This document shows, in pieces, positions 1 to 10,315 of a stretch of 34,356 nucleotides of DNA. The notes under the pieces are model-generated. The model saw only the letters and a list, made by a program, of their open reading frames with translations, searched no databases and had not been told where the DNA came from. This DNA is from Candidatus Neomicrothrix sp. (GTDB lineage: Bacteria; Actinomycetota; Acidimicrobiia; Acidimicrobiales; Aldehydirespiratoraceae): NCBI GenBank assembly GCA_017852795.1, contig JAFMKU010000017.1, positions 1 to 34,356 on the forward strand. The letters run 5' to 3'. The first letter of the stretch is position 1, and every line of letters starts with the position of its first letter. The translations under genes and the position numbers were made by a program.

Positions 1-1
1 C

Positions 2-982
2 CTGACCGTGGTCGAAATGGGCCATTGGCATCCGATTGTTCTCGGACATGAAGCGGCAGGCGAAATCGTTGACGTCGGAGCGGACGTGGCGGATTTGGCG
101 GTCGGTGATCGGGTCGTGATCGCACCGTTGGCTCCCTGCGGCGACTGCCCGGCGTGTCAACGCACCCTCGGCACCGAATGCCTCGAAGCCCTCGATTTCA
201 TGCGTCACCTTCGACCGGATGGAACGAGTCCGTTCCATCGCAACGGCGAACCGGTTTTTCGCGGGCTTGGTGTTGGTGGCTTTTCCGAACTCACCGTGGT
301 GTCGGCCAACGCAGTGGCCCGAGTGCCCGACAACATGCCGCTCTCGCTGGCCTGCCTGCTTGGCTGTGCCGTGCAAACCGGTGTGGGGGCGGTGCTCAAC
401 ACGGCCAAGGTCGAGCCGGGGAGCACGGTCCTGGTCATGGGTGGTGGAGGAGTTGGTCAAGCCGTGGTTCAAGGGGCCCGCATCGCCGGCGCTTCACGGA
501 TCGTGTTGTCCGATCCTCTCGCGAGCCGTCGAGAACAGGCGCTGCTGTTGGGAGCGACCGATGTCGTTGACCCAAACACCGAACCCCTACTTGACGTCGT
601 CGCCGAGTTCACCAACGGACGAGGTGTGGATTACGCCTTCGAGGCCGCCGGCCGAGCTTCGCTGGTCGAAGACGGGATCAACGCCAGTGGCGTTGGTGGG
701 ACAACGGTGATGGTCGGGGCGCCACCACTTGACGAATCGGTCACGATCAACGCCGCCGTACTGTTTATGACGCTCCAGAAACGTCTGGTGGGCAGTGTTC
801 TGGGTCATTCCTGGCCCAAACGCGACATTCCACGACTCGCCGAGTTTTGGCAGGACGGGATCCTGAACCTTGAAGGAATGGTGAGCCGTCAGATCGATCT
901 CACCGACATCACTACCGGCTTTGATCTTCTTCGGTCTGGACAAGGAATTCGGACCGTTGTTGATGTGGCAGGTCCTGCATAA
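2..982 (+). CDS. Zn-dependent alcohol dehydrogenase (MDR family), 5' partial
   Basis: Frame open to the left edge; GHEAAGEIVDVG motif, structural Zn cysteines CGDCPACQRTLGTEC, Rossmann GGGGVG; ends DVAGPA*. Confidence 0.9.
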   Translation: MTVVEMGHWHPIVLGHEAAGEIVDVGADVADLAVGDRVVIAPLAPCGDCPACQRTLGTECLEALDFMRHLRPDGTSPFHRNGEPVFRGLGVGGFSELTVVSANAVARVPDNMPLSLACLLGCAVQTGVGAVLNTAKVEPGSTVLVMGGGGVGQAVVQGARIAGASRIVLSDPLASRREQALLLGATDVVDPNTEPLLDVVAEFTNGRGVDYAFEAAGRASLVEDGINASGVGGTTVMVGAPPLDESVTINAAVLFMTLQKRLVGSVLGHSWPKRDIPRLAEFWQDGILNLEGMVSRQIDLTDITTGFDLLRSGQGIRTVVDVAGPA

Positions 983-1463
983 GACGATTCACGACGTGCT
1001 GGATCGGTTCGCAGGGTTCGCTGCCTAGCGGTTCAAGGGTGAACGAGACGGGAATGCCTTCAGCAGTTCGCTCGCCGATCGTGGCGGTGAGTTGCCCGCT
1101 GCCTGGTGGTTCTCCTACCACCACTTCAAGGATTCCGGCCTGGGGATCAACGAACACCAGATGCCCAACCGTGTGGGCGGCATCGGCCAGCACCAGCAGC
1201 AGCTCCTCGGGATCCACCGGTGGTTGGGTGCTCGACGTGATCACCGGTTTTGGCCGTTCGGTTGCTAGCGGGATCGCAACCGTCCCTTCACAGGTGGCGT
1301 CCCGCAGGATCCGGTAGGCGTCGTTGATTTGCGCGGCGTCGATTGACCGGCCGCCGACGTCCGGATGATGACCAGAGATCCGGGTGCGATAGGCCCGCCG
1401 AACCGTCGCCCAATCTGGTTGTCCGGCCAATCCGAGCGCCGCTAGCGCCCCGTCCACGTTCAC
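912..1463 (-). CDS. J-domain (DnaJ-like) protein
   Basis: N-terminal J domain with HPD motif (YRTRISGHHPDVGG...INDAYRILRDA). GTG start. 3' end overlaps the convergent ADH gene by 71 bp. Confidence 0.8.
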   Translation of the reverse strand: MNVDGALAALGLAGQPDWATVRRAYRTRISGHHPDVGGRSIDAAQINDAYRILRDATCEGTVAIPLATERPKPVITSSTQPPVDPEELLLVLADAAHTVGHLVFVDPQAGILEVVVGEPPGSGQLTATIGERTAEGIPVSFTLEPLGSEPCEPIQHVVNRLMQDLPHQQRSEFLVQTEEDQSR

Positions 1464-1642
1464 GACGTCATGGTGCCATCAGCGAGCCGCAACACCAAGG
1501 CGGGGGAACGGGTTTGCCTGCACCGTGAGCAACCGTTGCACCACTTTGCAGCATCCTCGGTAAGCGCAAAGCGTGCCGCTAACTTAAAGAGGTCGTGGCG
1601 GTCGCCGCGGCGTTCCATACAGCCCATCTTGGGGGAGAAACA

Positions 1643-3730
1643 GTGAGCGCCATACCGTATTTGGCCCTGATATCAGCGCTGGCGGGCCTTGGCCTTGCCG
1701 GCTACTTCTACACAACCGTGAAAGCCGCGTCTCCAGGCAATGAGCGCATGGTCTTTCTGATGACCGAAATTCAGAAAGGGGCCAAAGCCTTTCTGAAGCA
1801 GGAATACACCTGGGTTTCCGTGTTTGTGGTAGTGATGATGGTGCTGCTCGCCATCGTGATCACACCGTTGGCGTCGATCAGCTACCTGATCGGTGCGTGC
1901 CTGTCAGCTCTGGCCGGTTATGCCGGCATGACGGTCGCCACCATGGCCAACGCACGAACCACTGAAGCCGCCAAGAACGGTCCGGGAGCGGCGTTGCCGA
2001 TCGCGTTCCGTGGCGGTGCCGTAATGGGCTTCTCCGTGGCTGGTTTGGCGTTGTCCGGTTTGAGCCTGGTTTACCTCATCTTCGTGGTTTGGCTTGAAGT
2101 CGACAGTGCGTTCGAGATCGTCACCGCCTACGGGCTCGGTGCCAGCTCAATCGCCTTGTTCTCTCGTGTGGGTGGTGGCATTTACACCAAAGCCGCTGAC
2201 GTTGGCGCCGACCTGGTCGGCAAGGTCGAAGCTGGCATCCCTGAAGACGACCCTCGCAACCCCGCCACCATTGCTGACAACGTCGGCGACAACGTCGGCG
2301 ACGTCGCCGGTATGGGTGCCGACCTGTTCGAGTCGTACGCCGGTTCGATCATCGCTCCGATCGCACTGACCGCGTTCGCGACCGGGGTCACTGCGACCAG
2401 CGCCGGAGACACCGGCGTCGTCGAACTGTTGATGTTCCCGATGATGATTGCCTTTGCCGGCATGGTGGCGTCGATCATCGGTTCGTTCTTCGTTCGGGGT
2501 GGTGACTCCACCGACTCGAAGGCGTTGAGCCGTGCTCTGCACATGGGCACCAACGTTGCCATGGGCTTGACGGTGGTTGCCACAGTTGGCATCGCCTGGT
2601 GGATGTTCGGCGATATCGCCGACGACGCCGACGGAAACCCGCTGGGTCTTGCCGTTTCGGTGATCGGTGGCCTGGTCGTGGGCTGGGCGTTGGGTAAATG
2701 CGCTGAGTACTACACCTCGGATCACTTCGGCCCGGTCAAGAAGATTGCGAACCAGTCCGAAACCGGCCCGGCAACCACCGTGCTCGGTGGCATCAGCGCC
2801 GGCATGGTTTCGGTAGCTGCGTCGGTCATTTTGATCCTTATCGGGGTTGGCGTCGCCTACTGGGGTGGCGAGCAAACCCTCGGTACTGACGGCGGCATCT
2901 ACGGCATTGCGGTCGCTGCGATCGGCATGCTGGCTACCACCGGTGTGGTGGTGTCGGTTGACGCCTACGGTCCGATCGCCGACAACGCCGGTGGTATCGC
3001 CGAAATGGCTGAGTTGGATCCGTCGGTTCGCGAAGTTACCGACGCTCTCGACAGCCTTGGGAACACCACTGCCGCAGTGGCGAAGGGCTTCGCGGTTGGT
3101 TCTGCGGCGCTCACCGCTTTGGCCCTGTTCAAGAGCTTCGAGCTTGCCATCGTTCAGGAGGGTGGTTCCTTGAACTTGAACGTCGGCGACGTTGACGTGT
3201 TTATCGGTCTGTTCATCGGGGCCGGTTTGCCGTTCCTGTTCGCAGCGTTGACGATCGACGCAGTTGGTCGAGCCGCACAAGCCATGATCGAAGAGGTTCG
3301 TCGTCAATTCCGGGAAATCCCGGGGTTGCGCGAAGGTCAACCTGGAGTTGTTCCTGACTCGGCCCGTTGTGTCGCGATCTCAACCGATGCCTCGCTTCGC
3401 GAGATGATCATTCCTGGTGCGCTGGCGGTTGTTGTGCCCCTCGTCGTGGGGTTCATTGACGTCGATGCCCTCGGCGGCCTGTTGGCTGGTGCGCTCGTAA
3501 CCGGCTTTGCCTTGGCGATTTTCATGGCCAACGCAGGCGGGGCGTGGGACAACGCCAAGAAGTACATCGAAGCCGGACACCACGGTGGTAAGGGCAGCGA
3601 CCCTCACAAAGCTGCGGTGGTAGGCGACACGGTCGGCGATCCGTTCAAGGACACCTCCGGCCCAGCGATGAACATCCTTTTGAAGGTAATGACCATCGTC
3701 TCGCTGGTATTCGCAGGCGCCTTCGTCTGA
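1643..3730 (+). CDS. hppA: Membrane-bound K+-dependent-type ion-translocating pyrophosphatase
   Basis: DVGADLVGKVEAGIPEDDPRNPATIADNVGDNVGD substrate motif, GNTTAAVAKG, C-terminal DPFKDTSGPAMNILLK. GTG start preceded by GGGGGAG; the listed ORF is extended upstream to 1595. Confidence 0.95.
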   Translation: MSAIPYLALISALAGLGLAGYFYTTVKAASPGNERMVFLMTEIQKGAKAFLKQEYTWVSVFVVVMMVLLAIVITPLASISYLIGACLSALAGYAGMTVATMANARTTEAAKNGPGAALPIAFRGGAVMGFSVAGLALSGLSLVYLIFVVWLEVDSAFEIVTAYGLGASSIALFSRVGGGIYTKAADVGADLVGKVEAGIPEDDPRNPATIADNVGDNVGDVAGMGADLFESYAGSIIAPIALTAFATGVTATSAGDTGVVELLMFPMMIAFAGMVASIIGSFFVRGGDSTDSKALSRALHMGTNVAMGLTVVATVGIAWWMFGDIADDADGNPLGLAVSVIGGLVVGWALGKCAEYYTSDHFGPVKKIANQSETGPATTVLGGISAGMVSVAASVILILIGVGVAYWGGEQTLGTDGGIYGIAVAAIGMLATTGVVVSVDAYGPIADNAGGIAEMAELDPSVREVTDALDSLGNTTAAVAKGFAVGSAALTALALFKSFELAIVQEGGSLNLNVGDVDVFIGLFIGAGLPFLFAALTIDAVGRAAQAMIEEVRRQFREIPGLREGQPGVVPDSARCVAISTDASLREMIIPGALAVVVPLVVGFIDVDALGGLLAGALVTGFALAIFMANAGGAWDNAKKYIEAGHHGGKGSDPHKAAVVGDTVGDPFKDTSGPAMNILLKVMTIVSLVFAGAFV

Positions 3731-3739
3731 TCTGTAACG

Positions 3740-3783
3740 AAACGGTCCGGTCGGTGAGCTCACGCTCGCTGACCGGACCGTTT
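3740..3783 (+). terminator. Rho-independent terminator after hppA
   Basis: 20-bp stem AAACGGTCCGGTCGGTGAGC / GCTCGCTGACCGGACCGTTT with two G-U pairs, 4-nt loop, followed by T-rich tttccgtttt. Confidence 0.88.
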
Positions 3784-3829
3784 CCGTTTTCGCCGGTTTC
3801 GTCGATGCGAGGAGGAGCAGAAAGAACCG

Positions 3830-4429
3830 ATGAGCGATCGAACCGAACGACGATCCGAACTGCGACAGCGGCTTCGCTTGGACCGCCGGCAGTTTGACGG
3901 TGCGCTTCGCCTACGAGCCGAAGCGCAGCTCAGCGAACATCTTCTGCGCTGCCCGGAAGTTGCCGCCGCTGGACACCTCACCGCCTACCGGGCGATCCGA
4001 GGGGAGGTCTCGATCGACGGGGTCATTGCCACGATGATGGGGCAGGGAAAAACCGTTTCGATACCGCGGGTGGTTGGTGAACATTTGGAGTTCGTGCCGT
4101 GCACAGACGCTCAGCAAACCCAACCGGGTTCGTTTGGTATCGCTGAACCCATCGGGGGTGAACCGATCCCGTTTGCTTCGCACCAGGTTGCTCTCGTCCC
4201 GTTGGTGGCCTTTGACCGTAGCGGTCGCCGGTTGGGTCAAGGGGGCGGTTTCTATGATCGCGCGATCGCCGGAGCCACCCGGCCGCCGTTTCTGGTCGGG
4301 GTTGCTTTTGAGCTTCAGCGGGTCTCTGAAGTTCCCTCCGAACCCTGGGACATGGCTCTCGATGCGGTCGTCACCGAAGCCGGGTTCTTTCGGTTCTCTC
4401 CACCGGCCACAGAACTTGACCGGGAGTAG
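3830..4429 (+). CDS. 5-formyltetrahydrofolate cyclo-ligase
   Basis: R-x(6)-LR...EVSIDGVI, VPLVAFDRSGRRLGQGGGFYDRAI motif typical of MTHFS; SD gaggagg upstream. Confidence 0.92.
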   Translation: MSDRTERRSELRQRLRLDRRQFDGALRLRAEAQLSEHLLRCPEVAAAGHLTAYRAIRGEVSIDGVIATMMGQGKTVSIPRVVGEHLEFVPCTDAQQTQPGSFGIAEPIGGEPIPFASHQVALVPLVAFDRSGRRLGQGGGFYDRAIAGATRPPFLVGVAFELQRVSEVPSEPWDMALDAVVTEAGFFRFSPPATELDRE

Positions 4430-4464
4430 CACGTTCGCTTGCTGGAGCGAGTAGAAAGTGTGAT

Positions 4465-5808
4465 GTGCACGTTGTCGTAGTTGGCGCTGGCGAAGTTGGG
4501 TCGTTCATTGCAGATCGCCTCAGTAAAGAGGGTCACGATGTGGCGATCATCGACAAGAACACCGAGAAGCTTCGTCGCCTCGACGAAACCTTGGACGTTC
4601 TCACCGTGGCCGGAAGCGGCAGCGACCCTGACGTCCTCCGCCGGGCCGGTATCGTCGGAGCCGACCTGCTCTTGGCGTTGACTTCCAGCGACGAGGCCAA
4701 CGTTTTGGCGACCATGCTGGGGCGTTCGCTCGGGGCGGAACGCGCCGTGGTTCGTATCGAGTCTGAAGGTTTGCAGAGCCCAGCTGCCGAAGCGGTACTC
4801 CGAAACATCGGTGCCGATCTTTTCATCGACCCGGACGGCGAAACCGCCCGGAAAGTTCTCGAACTCATCGACTTTCCTGGAACCGACGAAGTCAACGTCA
4901 TGGCCAAAGACAAGGTGTTGGTGATCGGCGCGACCTTGGGCGAAGATGCCCCTCTCGCCGGTCGAACGCTCGAAGAAATCGGCGAAGAGTTCGAACCAGA
5001 CTGGGCGTTCATGGTGGCCGCCATCGGTCGCGGTGACGAGACGTTCATCCCGCGGCGCGACCACCGGCTCGAAGTCGGCGACCACGTTCGAATCGTGGCC
5101 AAACGTTCCGCCCGGCAGCTCATCAGCGACCTGTTGGGCTTGGACCGAACCGCCCCCAAAAAGGTGATGGTTCTCGGTGGGGGTCGCACCGGTGAATTGT
5201 TGGCCCGCAGCTTGCGGCGCCACGGCATCGACGTGCGAGTCATGGAACGCGACCCGGTCCGAGCTCGGCTTCTGGCCGAGAACCTCGGTGATGTGCAGGT
5301 CATCGAAGGTGACATTACCGACGACAACCTGCTCGACGAGGCAGAAGTTGGCCGCTGCGAGGTCGTAGTGGCGATGACCGGCGAAGACGACGCCAACATC
5401 TTGGCCTGCTTGTACGCCAAGAAGCACGGAACTCGCGAAACGATCGCGGTGTTGCACCGGCTTGCCCTGCTCGATTTGTTGAGCGACGCGGGAGTTGATG
5501 CCGCCCTTTCACCGCGGACCGCTACGGCCAGTGCCGTGATGCGTTTCGTACGAGGCGACGTCGACGCCGTCGCAACTTTCCTCCACGGGCAAGCCGAAGT
5601 GCTGGAATTGACCGTGGCGCAAGACCATCCCGCTGATGGGTCTTTGGTCGCAGATTTGGACTTCCCCAAAGAAGCCCTCATCGCGGCGTTTGTTCGCGAT
5701 GGTGTCGCCGAGATTGCCCGCGGCCGTAGCCGCCTGACGGCTGGAGACAGACTGGTGGTCGTGTCGATGCCGAGTTGCGTCGACGAAGTCCATCGGATCA
5801 TCGGGTGA
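4465..5808 (+). CDS. trkA: Trk system potassium uptake protein TrkA (two RCK modules)
   Basis: GTG start; two NAD-binding motifs (VVGAGEVGSFIADRL and VLGGGRTGELLARSL) and C-terminal RCK_C; 447 aa. Confidence 0.93.
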   Translation: MHVVVVGAGEVGSFIADRLSKEGHDVAIIDKNTEKLRRLDETLDVLTVAGSGSDPDVLRRAGIVGADLLLALTSSDEANVLATMLGRSLGAERAVVRIESEGLQSPAAEAVLRNIGADLFIDPDGETARKVLELIDFPGTDEVNVMAKDKVLVIGATLGEDAPLAGRTLEEIGEEFEPDWAFMVAAIGRGDETFIPRRDHRLEVGDHVRIVAKRSARQLISDLLGLDRTAPKKVMVLGGGRTGELLARSLRRHGIDVRVMERDPVRARLLAENLGDVQVIEGDITDDNLLDEAEVGRCEVVVAMTGEDDANILACLYAKKHGTRETIAVLHRLALLDLLSDAGVDAALSPRTATASAVMRFVRGDVDAVATFLHGQAEVLELTVAQDHPADGSLVADLDFPKEALIAAFVRDGVAEIARGRSRLTAGDRLVVVSMPSCVDEVHRIIG

Positions 5809-7343
5809 CCGAGGGCAACACCTCGAAACGGCAGGGCACCCCGTCTCGGGGGGCCCTACGTTGGCCGCTGGCCGTTTGGAAGCCGACCGAACTACGAGAG
5901 TCCTACCGGTTGCTGCTGATCGCTGATGGCCTGGTGCTGTTCGGCGGGGCGTGCCTGTTCGCCGGATTGTTGGGCGGAACCAGCGATGGGCAGAACTCGC
6001 TCATTCTTGTCGGGTTTGGAGTTCTGGTTGGGGTGCTCGGCCTGCTTGGCCGTCGCCGCTTTCGCCCTCGTTTTCGAGTTTCAACCGCTGAAGTCATCGC
6101 TGGTTTAGCGTCGATCTGGGCGGTGCTTTTGGCTTCTGGCACTGCGGTCTACCTGTTGACTGGGACGTTCACTCGGGTCGATGACGCGCTTTTCGAATCG
6201 GCGTCAGGTTTCAGCACCGTGGCATCCACCGTCGCCGACGTCGATACCTTGTCGACCCCTCTGTTGTTGTTTCGTGCCACTACGCAGTGGGTTGGCGGTC
6301 TGCTCGGCTTGTTCGCGGCGGCGGTGGCTATCCCCGCCACGATGAAAGGCACCGTCCAGATCCCCAAAGGGGAGGGGAGCCGTTCGAACCGTCTAGCACC
6401 TGACATCGCAGTGGGCCGCAAACGCGTCCTGATCATCTACTCGTCACTGTCCGGGTTGTGCTGGATCGCCTACCTCGCGAGCGGTCTGGGCTTGCGAAGC
6501 AGTACGGTGCACGCCCTCACCACCGTTTCAACCGGTGGGTTCTCGGATCGTCCAGATTCGTTGATGTCGGCACCGTTGGCATCACAGTTGGTAGCAACCG
6601 TGTTCATGGTGATCGCCGGCTGCAGCTACTACGTGCTGTTCTGGCTGATCCGTGGCAACGTCAGCCGTTTCAGACGAAGCCCTGAGCTTCGGGTTTACCT
6701 GAGCATCATCGGAGCCGTGACCTTGTGGTCGTTGTGGCACGTTGACTCGCTTTCGGTGTCCGACGCTTTGTTCACTGCCGCGAGCGCTTCGAGCACCACC
6801 GGTTTGGCAGTGGTCGACTGGACCGGCCACAACGACGCCGTTTTGGCGGTGCTGCTCGTGGCAGTAGCCACCGGAGCGATGAGCGCCTCCGCGGGGAGTG
6901 GATTGCGGGTGATCAGAGCCTGGCTGTTGGGTTTGGTGACGATGCGAGCGTTACGGGCCCAGCTCGAACCGTCGGCGGTTTCGGTCGTTCGGCATCGTGG
7001 TCGCACCGTTGAAACCGAAGAAATCGACTCGCTCACCGGCTACCAGTTCGCCCATTTCGGATTGTTTGCCATCGGCGCGTTCATCTTGACATTGACCGGC
7101 GACGGTATGATCGACGCGCTGTGGACGGCGGTGTCGATGGTGTCAACGTTCGGTTTGTCACCAATCATGGGCCCGCTCGGTGACGCAACCCAGCTCGACT
7201 GGGTTGGTCGAATGGCGATGATCCCAGGAATGCTGGCTGGCCGGCTCTCTATCTTCCCACTTCTCCTCGGGTTCGTTGCGGTGCTTCAGATCCGACGTTG
7301 GATGATCCGTCGGGTACGGATGCTGCTTTGGAGAGACGCATGA
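5805..7343 (+). CDS. TrkH family potassium uptake protein (paralog 1)
   Basis: GTGA overlap with the trkA stop; multi-TM with P-loops FESASGFSTVAS, TTVSTGGFSD, SASSTTGLAV, VSTFGLSP. Confidence 0.9.
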   Translation: MTEGNTSKRQGTPSRGALRWPLAVWKPTELRESYRLLLIADGLVLFGGACLFAGLLGGTSDGQNSLILVGFGVLVGVLGLLGRRRFRPRFRVSTAEVIAGLASIWAVLLASGTAVYLLTGTFTRVDDALFESASGFSTVASTVADVDTLSTPLLLFRATTQWVGGLLGLFAAAVAIPATMKGTVQIPKGEGSRSNRLAPDIAVGRKRVLIIYSSLSGLCWIAYLASGLGLRSSTVHALTTVSTGGFSDRPDSLMSAPLASQLVATVFMVIAGCSYYVLFWLIRGNVSRFRRSPELRVYLSIIGAVTLWSLWHVDSLSVSDALFTAASASSTTGLAVVDWTGHNDAVLAVLLVAVATGAMSASAGSGLRVIRAWLLGLVTMRALRAQLEPSAVSVVRHRGRTVETEEIDSLTGYQFAHFGLFAIGAFILTLTGDGMIDALWTAVSMVSTFGLSPIMGPLGDATQLDWVGRMAMIPGMLAGRLSIFPLLLGFVAVLQIRRWMIRRVRMLLWRDA

Positions 7344-8890
7344 ACGCGGGACGAAACGGACGATCGGTGAACGAACCGGTGCGCTGGAAACCCATCGCCA
7401 GCACACCGCTACGGGTCATGGGCATTGCCCTCACCGCAGTGGCGGCCAGCATGTTGCTGAGCAGCGTGATCGAATTGGCGAGCACCAATCGAGACACCGG
7501 CATGCTGCTGGTGAGCAGTGTGATCGTCGGTGGAGTAGGTGGCTCATTGTGGGTTGGCACCACCGTCGGCAGGACACAACCTCGGGACACGTTCGCGGCG
7601 GTGGGTTGGACCTGGGTCGCGGTGACGGTCGCCGGCGCAGTTCCGTACTTGCTCTGCGGATCATTCGACGTTCCCGGCATTGACTGGTCCGGCAAGATCG
7701 TCAACTCGGTATTCGAATCGGCTTCCGGTTTTTCCTGTACCGGTTCCACCGCTCTGATCGACTTCTCGGTTCCCGGCCGCGGGCTGATGATGTACCGCCA
7801 GATGACGCAATGGTTCGGCGGCATGGGCGTGGTGGTGCTGGCGGTTGCAGTCCTACCGTTCCTTGGCGTGGGTGGTCTTGACTTGATCGCCGCCGAAGCT
7901 CCTGGCCCCAGCGGCGACCGGCTTACGCCACGCATTTCGGACACCGCGAAATACTTGTGGTTTACCTACGCGCTGCTCACCATGCTGATCGTCGTTGTGC
8001 TCGCCATCATTCCCGGTGTGCCGATCTACGACGCGTTCGCGCTCGCCTTCACCGCCTCATCTACCGGTGGTTTTTCCCCGAGTGCAGAATCGATCGGCGT
8101 GTTCGATAGCTGGCTCGTCGAGGGGGTGCTCTGCGCGGCGATGATCATCGGCGGCGCAAACTTTGCCCTTCATTGGAGAACCCTCAACCGGGAGTTTGGC
8201 CTGTACCGACGGGATAGCGAGTTCCGGGCCTACATCGCGATCCTGGCCAGTTGCACCGTGGTAGCAAGCGGTCTGCTTTGGCTCAACAACGGTTTCGATT
8301 TCGCAACTTCGGTCCGGATGGCTTCATTTAACGTCATCTCGTTGGGGACCAGTAGCGGTTACGGCAACGCCACCACCCCGGGTTCGGCCGGTGATTTCGT
8401 GACCTGGATCCCGAGTGTTCAGATGATTCTGCTGTTCTTGATGGTGGTCGGCGCCTGTACCGGTTCAACGTCTGGCGCGGTGAAGGTGACCCGTCTGCAA
8501 ATTCTGACCAAGCACAGTGTCCGCTCGGTACGTCGTACCCAATCGCCGCATGCGGTAATTCCGATCCGGCTCGGGGCCCGAGCGGTTCCGGAAGGGGTCG
8601 TGGCCCGCATCTCGAGCTTTTTTCTGGTGTATTTGCTGCTCGTGATCGCCGGTGTCATTGCCATCACCGCGCTCGGTAGTGGCCTGCTCGAAGCAGTAGG
8701 GGCTGTGGTTGGTTCGCTCGGCAACATGGGACCAGCCCTTGGTGAAGCCGGTCCTACCGCCAACTTCACCGATGCTTTCTCCGAACCAGCTCGTCTGGTG
8801 CTGGCCCTTCTGATGGTGATCGGTCGACTGGAGCTGTTCCCGATGCTGCTGATGTTTGCCGCGCCGATTCGCGCCGTTCGCGACCTGTAG
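7340..8890 (+). CDS. TrkH family potassium uptake protein (paralog 2)
   Basis: ATGA overlap with the preceding trkH stop; P-loops FESASGFSCTGST, TASSTGGFSPS, ISLGTSSGYGN, GSLGNMGPALG. Confidence 0.93.
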   Translation: MNAGRNGRSVNEPVRWKPIASTPLRVMGIALTAVAASMLLSSVIELASTNRDTGMLLVSSVIVGGVGGSLWVGTTVGRTQPRDTFAAVGWTWVAVTVAGAVPYLLCGSFDVPGIDWSGKIVNSVFESASGFSCTGSTALIDFSVPGRGLMMYRQMTQWFGGMGVVVLAVAVLPFLGVGGLDLIAAEAPGPSGDRLTPRISDTAKYLWFTYALLTMLIVVVLAIIPGVPIYDAFALAFTASSTGGFSPSAESIGVFDSWLVEGVLCAAMIIGGANFALHWRTLNREFGLYRRDSEFRAYIAILASCTVVASGLLWLNNGFDFATSVRMASFNVISLGTSSGYGNATTPGSAGDFVTWIPSVQMILLFLMVVGACTGSTSGAVKVTRLQILTKHSVRSVRRTQSPHAVIPIRLGARAVPEGVVARISSFFLVYLLLVIAGVIAITALGSGLLEAVGAVVGSLGNMGPALGEAGPTANFTDAFSEPARLVLALLMVIGRLELFPMLLMFAAPIRAVRDL

Positions 8891-8907
8891 CGGCGGCGCC
8901 GATCGGG

Positions 8908-10191
8908 CTACTGGCCGAGCAGCACCCGTAGGACGTCAGCGAACCGTTGCGGATCGTCCGCGCCTGCCATTTCTCGCGCCGAATGCATCGCTAGCTGGGC
9001 GATCCCCGCGTCCACGACCGCAATTCCGAGCTCTCCAGCGGCGGCCGGGCCAATGGTTGAGCCACAGGCGACATCGCCTCGGGAAACGAACCGTTGCATC
9101 GGAACTTCAGCGCGTCGACAGGCCAGTTCGAATCGAGCCGCGGTCGTAGCGTCCGTCGCGTACCGTTGGTTGGCGTTGACTTTCAACACCGGCCCACCGT
9201 TAAGTTCGACCGTGTGTTCCGGGTCGTGACGTTCCGGATAGTTCGGATGGGTGGCGTGGGCGCCGTCAGCGCTGACCACCAAACTCTTGGCGCAGGACTG
9301 GTAGACGTCAGCGGCGGACGCACCAAGAACCCGCCAGATCCGTTCCAGTTGGCGCCGAAGGAACGGCGACGCCGCTCCGGTTGTCGAAACGCTTCCGACC
9401 TCTTCGTGATCGAACAAGGCCACCACCGGGATCGACGGTCCAGGCTCGTCGGCTACCTGCACCAACGAACGAAGAGCGACGAAACAGGACAGCTGGTTGT
9501 CGATCCGAGCCGAAACCAAAAACTCTTCGTTGAGTCCCGCCAGCGTCGCTGGTGTCAGATCAAACGCCATGGCATCCCAAGAAAGGACCGCTTCGGGGTC
9601 AAGGCTCAACTGGTCGGCAAGGTACTGCGTGAACGTGGGGGCTGAACCGGTCGACCACACCGGCACTAGATGACGTTGCCGGTTGAGGTTGAGGCCGCTG
9701 CGTCGGAAATCTTCGTCGAGATGGATCGCGAGTTGCGGGACTCGAAGGATCGGGCGGTTGTCGCGGAACAGGAAGGTACGCGGTTCGCCTGCTTCGACCG
9801 CGACGACCCGACCGGCTAATCCCAAGTCGCGGTCAAGCCAGGAATTGGTGAGCGCCCCGCCGTATACCTCGACACCTAACTGAGAAAGCCCGGCCGATTC
9901 GAGGTCAGGAACCGGTTTGATCCTCAAGTTTGGACTATCGGTGTGGGCGCCAACCACCCGAAACGGGCTGGACGCGTGGTGATCAGCGCTCACCACCCAA
10001 GCCACCAGCGCACCTCCATCACGGAAATACCAGCGACCCGCCGGGTTCTGGGTTTCCCACGTTTCGGTTGCTTCGTGAAAACCTGCGGCGTCGAGATGTT
10101 CGATAGCTCGGGTTACGGCGTGGTACGGAGTGGGGGAGGCGTCAAGGTCGGCGCAGAGTGTTCGCGCCGACGACCATCCGGAGGTCTGCAT
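8908..10191 (-). CDS. apeB: M18 family aminopeptidase
   Basis: Metal-ligand motifs [41 protein letters not shown]; start ATG 10191 or GTG 10197. Confidence 0.92.
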   Translation of the reverse strand: MQTSGWSSARTLCADLDASPTPYHAVTRAIEHLDAAGFHEATETWETQNPAGRWYFRDGGALVAWVVSADHHASSPFRVVGAHTDSPNLRIKPVPDLESAGLSQLGVEVYGGALTNSWLDRDLGLAGRVVAVEAGEPRTFLFRDNRPILRVPQLAIHLDEDFRRSGLNLNRQRHLVPVWSTGSAPTFTQYLADQLSLDPEAVLSWDAMAFDLTPATLAGLNEEFLVSARIDNQLSCFVALRSLVQVADEPGPSIPVVALFDHEEVGSVSTTGAASPFLRRQLERIWRVLGASAADVYQSCAKSLVVSADGAHATHPNYPERHDPEHTVELNGGPVLKVNANQRYATDATTAARFELACRRAEVPMQRFVSRGDVACGSTIGPAAAGELGIAVVDAGIAQLAMHSAREMAGADDPQRFADVLRVLLGQ

Positions 10192-10315
10192 CCTCACATC
10201 ATGGCGTGATTTGGCCCCAAGTTGTCGAAATCAGCCCAGAGTCGGTACGTTTTCCACAGCCCTTTGGGGCGCTGAACGTGGAAGCAGGGCCAGCGTTGTC
10301 CCAGCTCCGATGCCC

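Noticed and set aside
2147-3340. 397-aa minus-strand ORF opposite hppA
   Set aside because: Antisense shadow ORF in high-GC DNA; low-complexity His/Asp/Arg-rich translation without domain signature, fully covered by a confident CDS.
4315-5801. Large minus-strand ORFs (380 and 422 aa) opposite trkA
   Set aside because: Shadow ORFs caused by codon bias; Ser/Arg/Thr-rich translations with no recognisable family.
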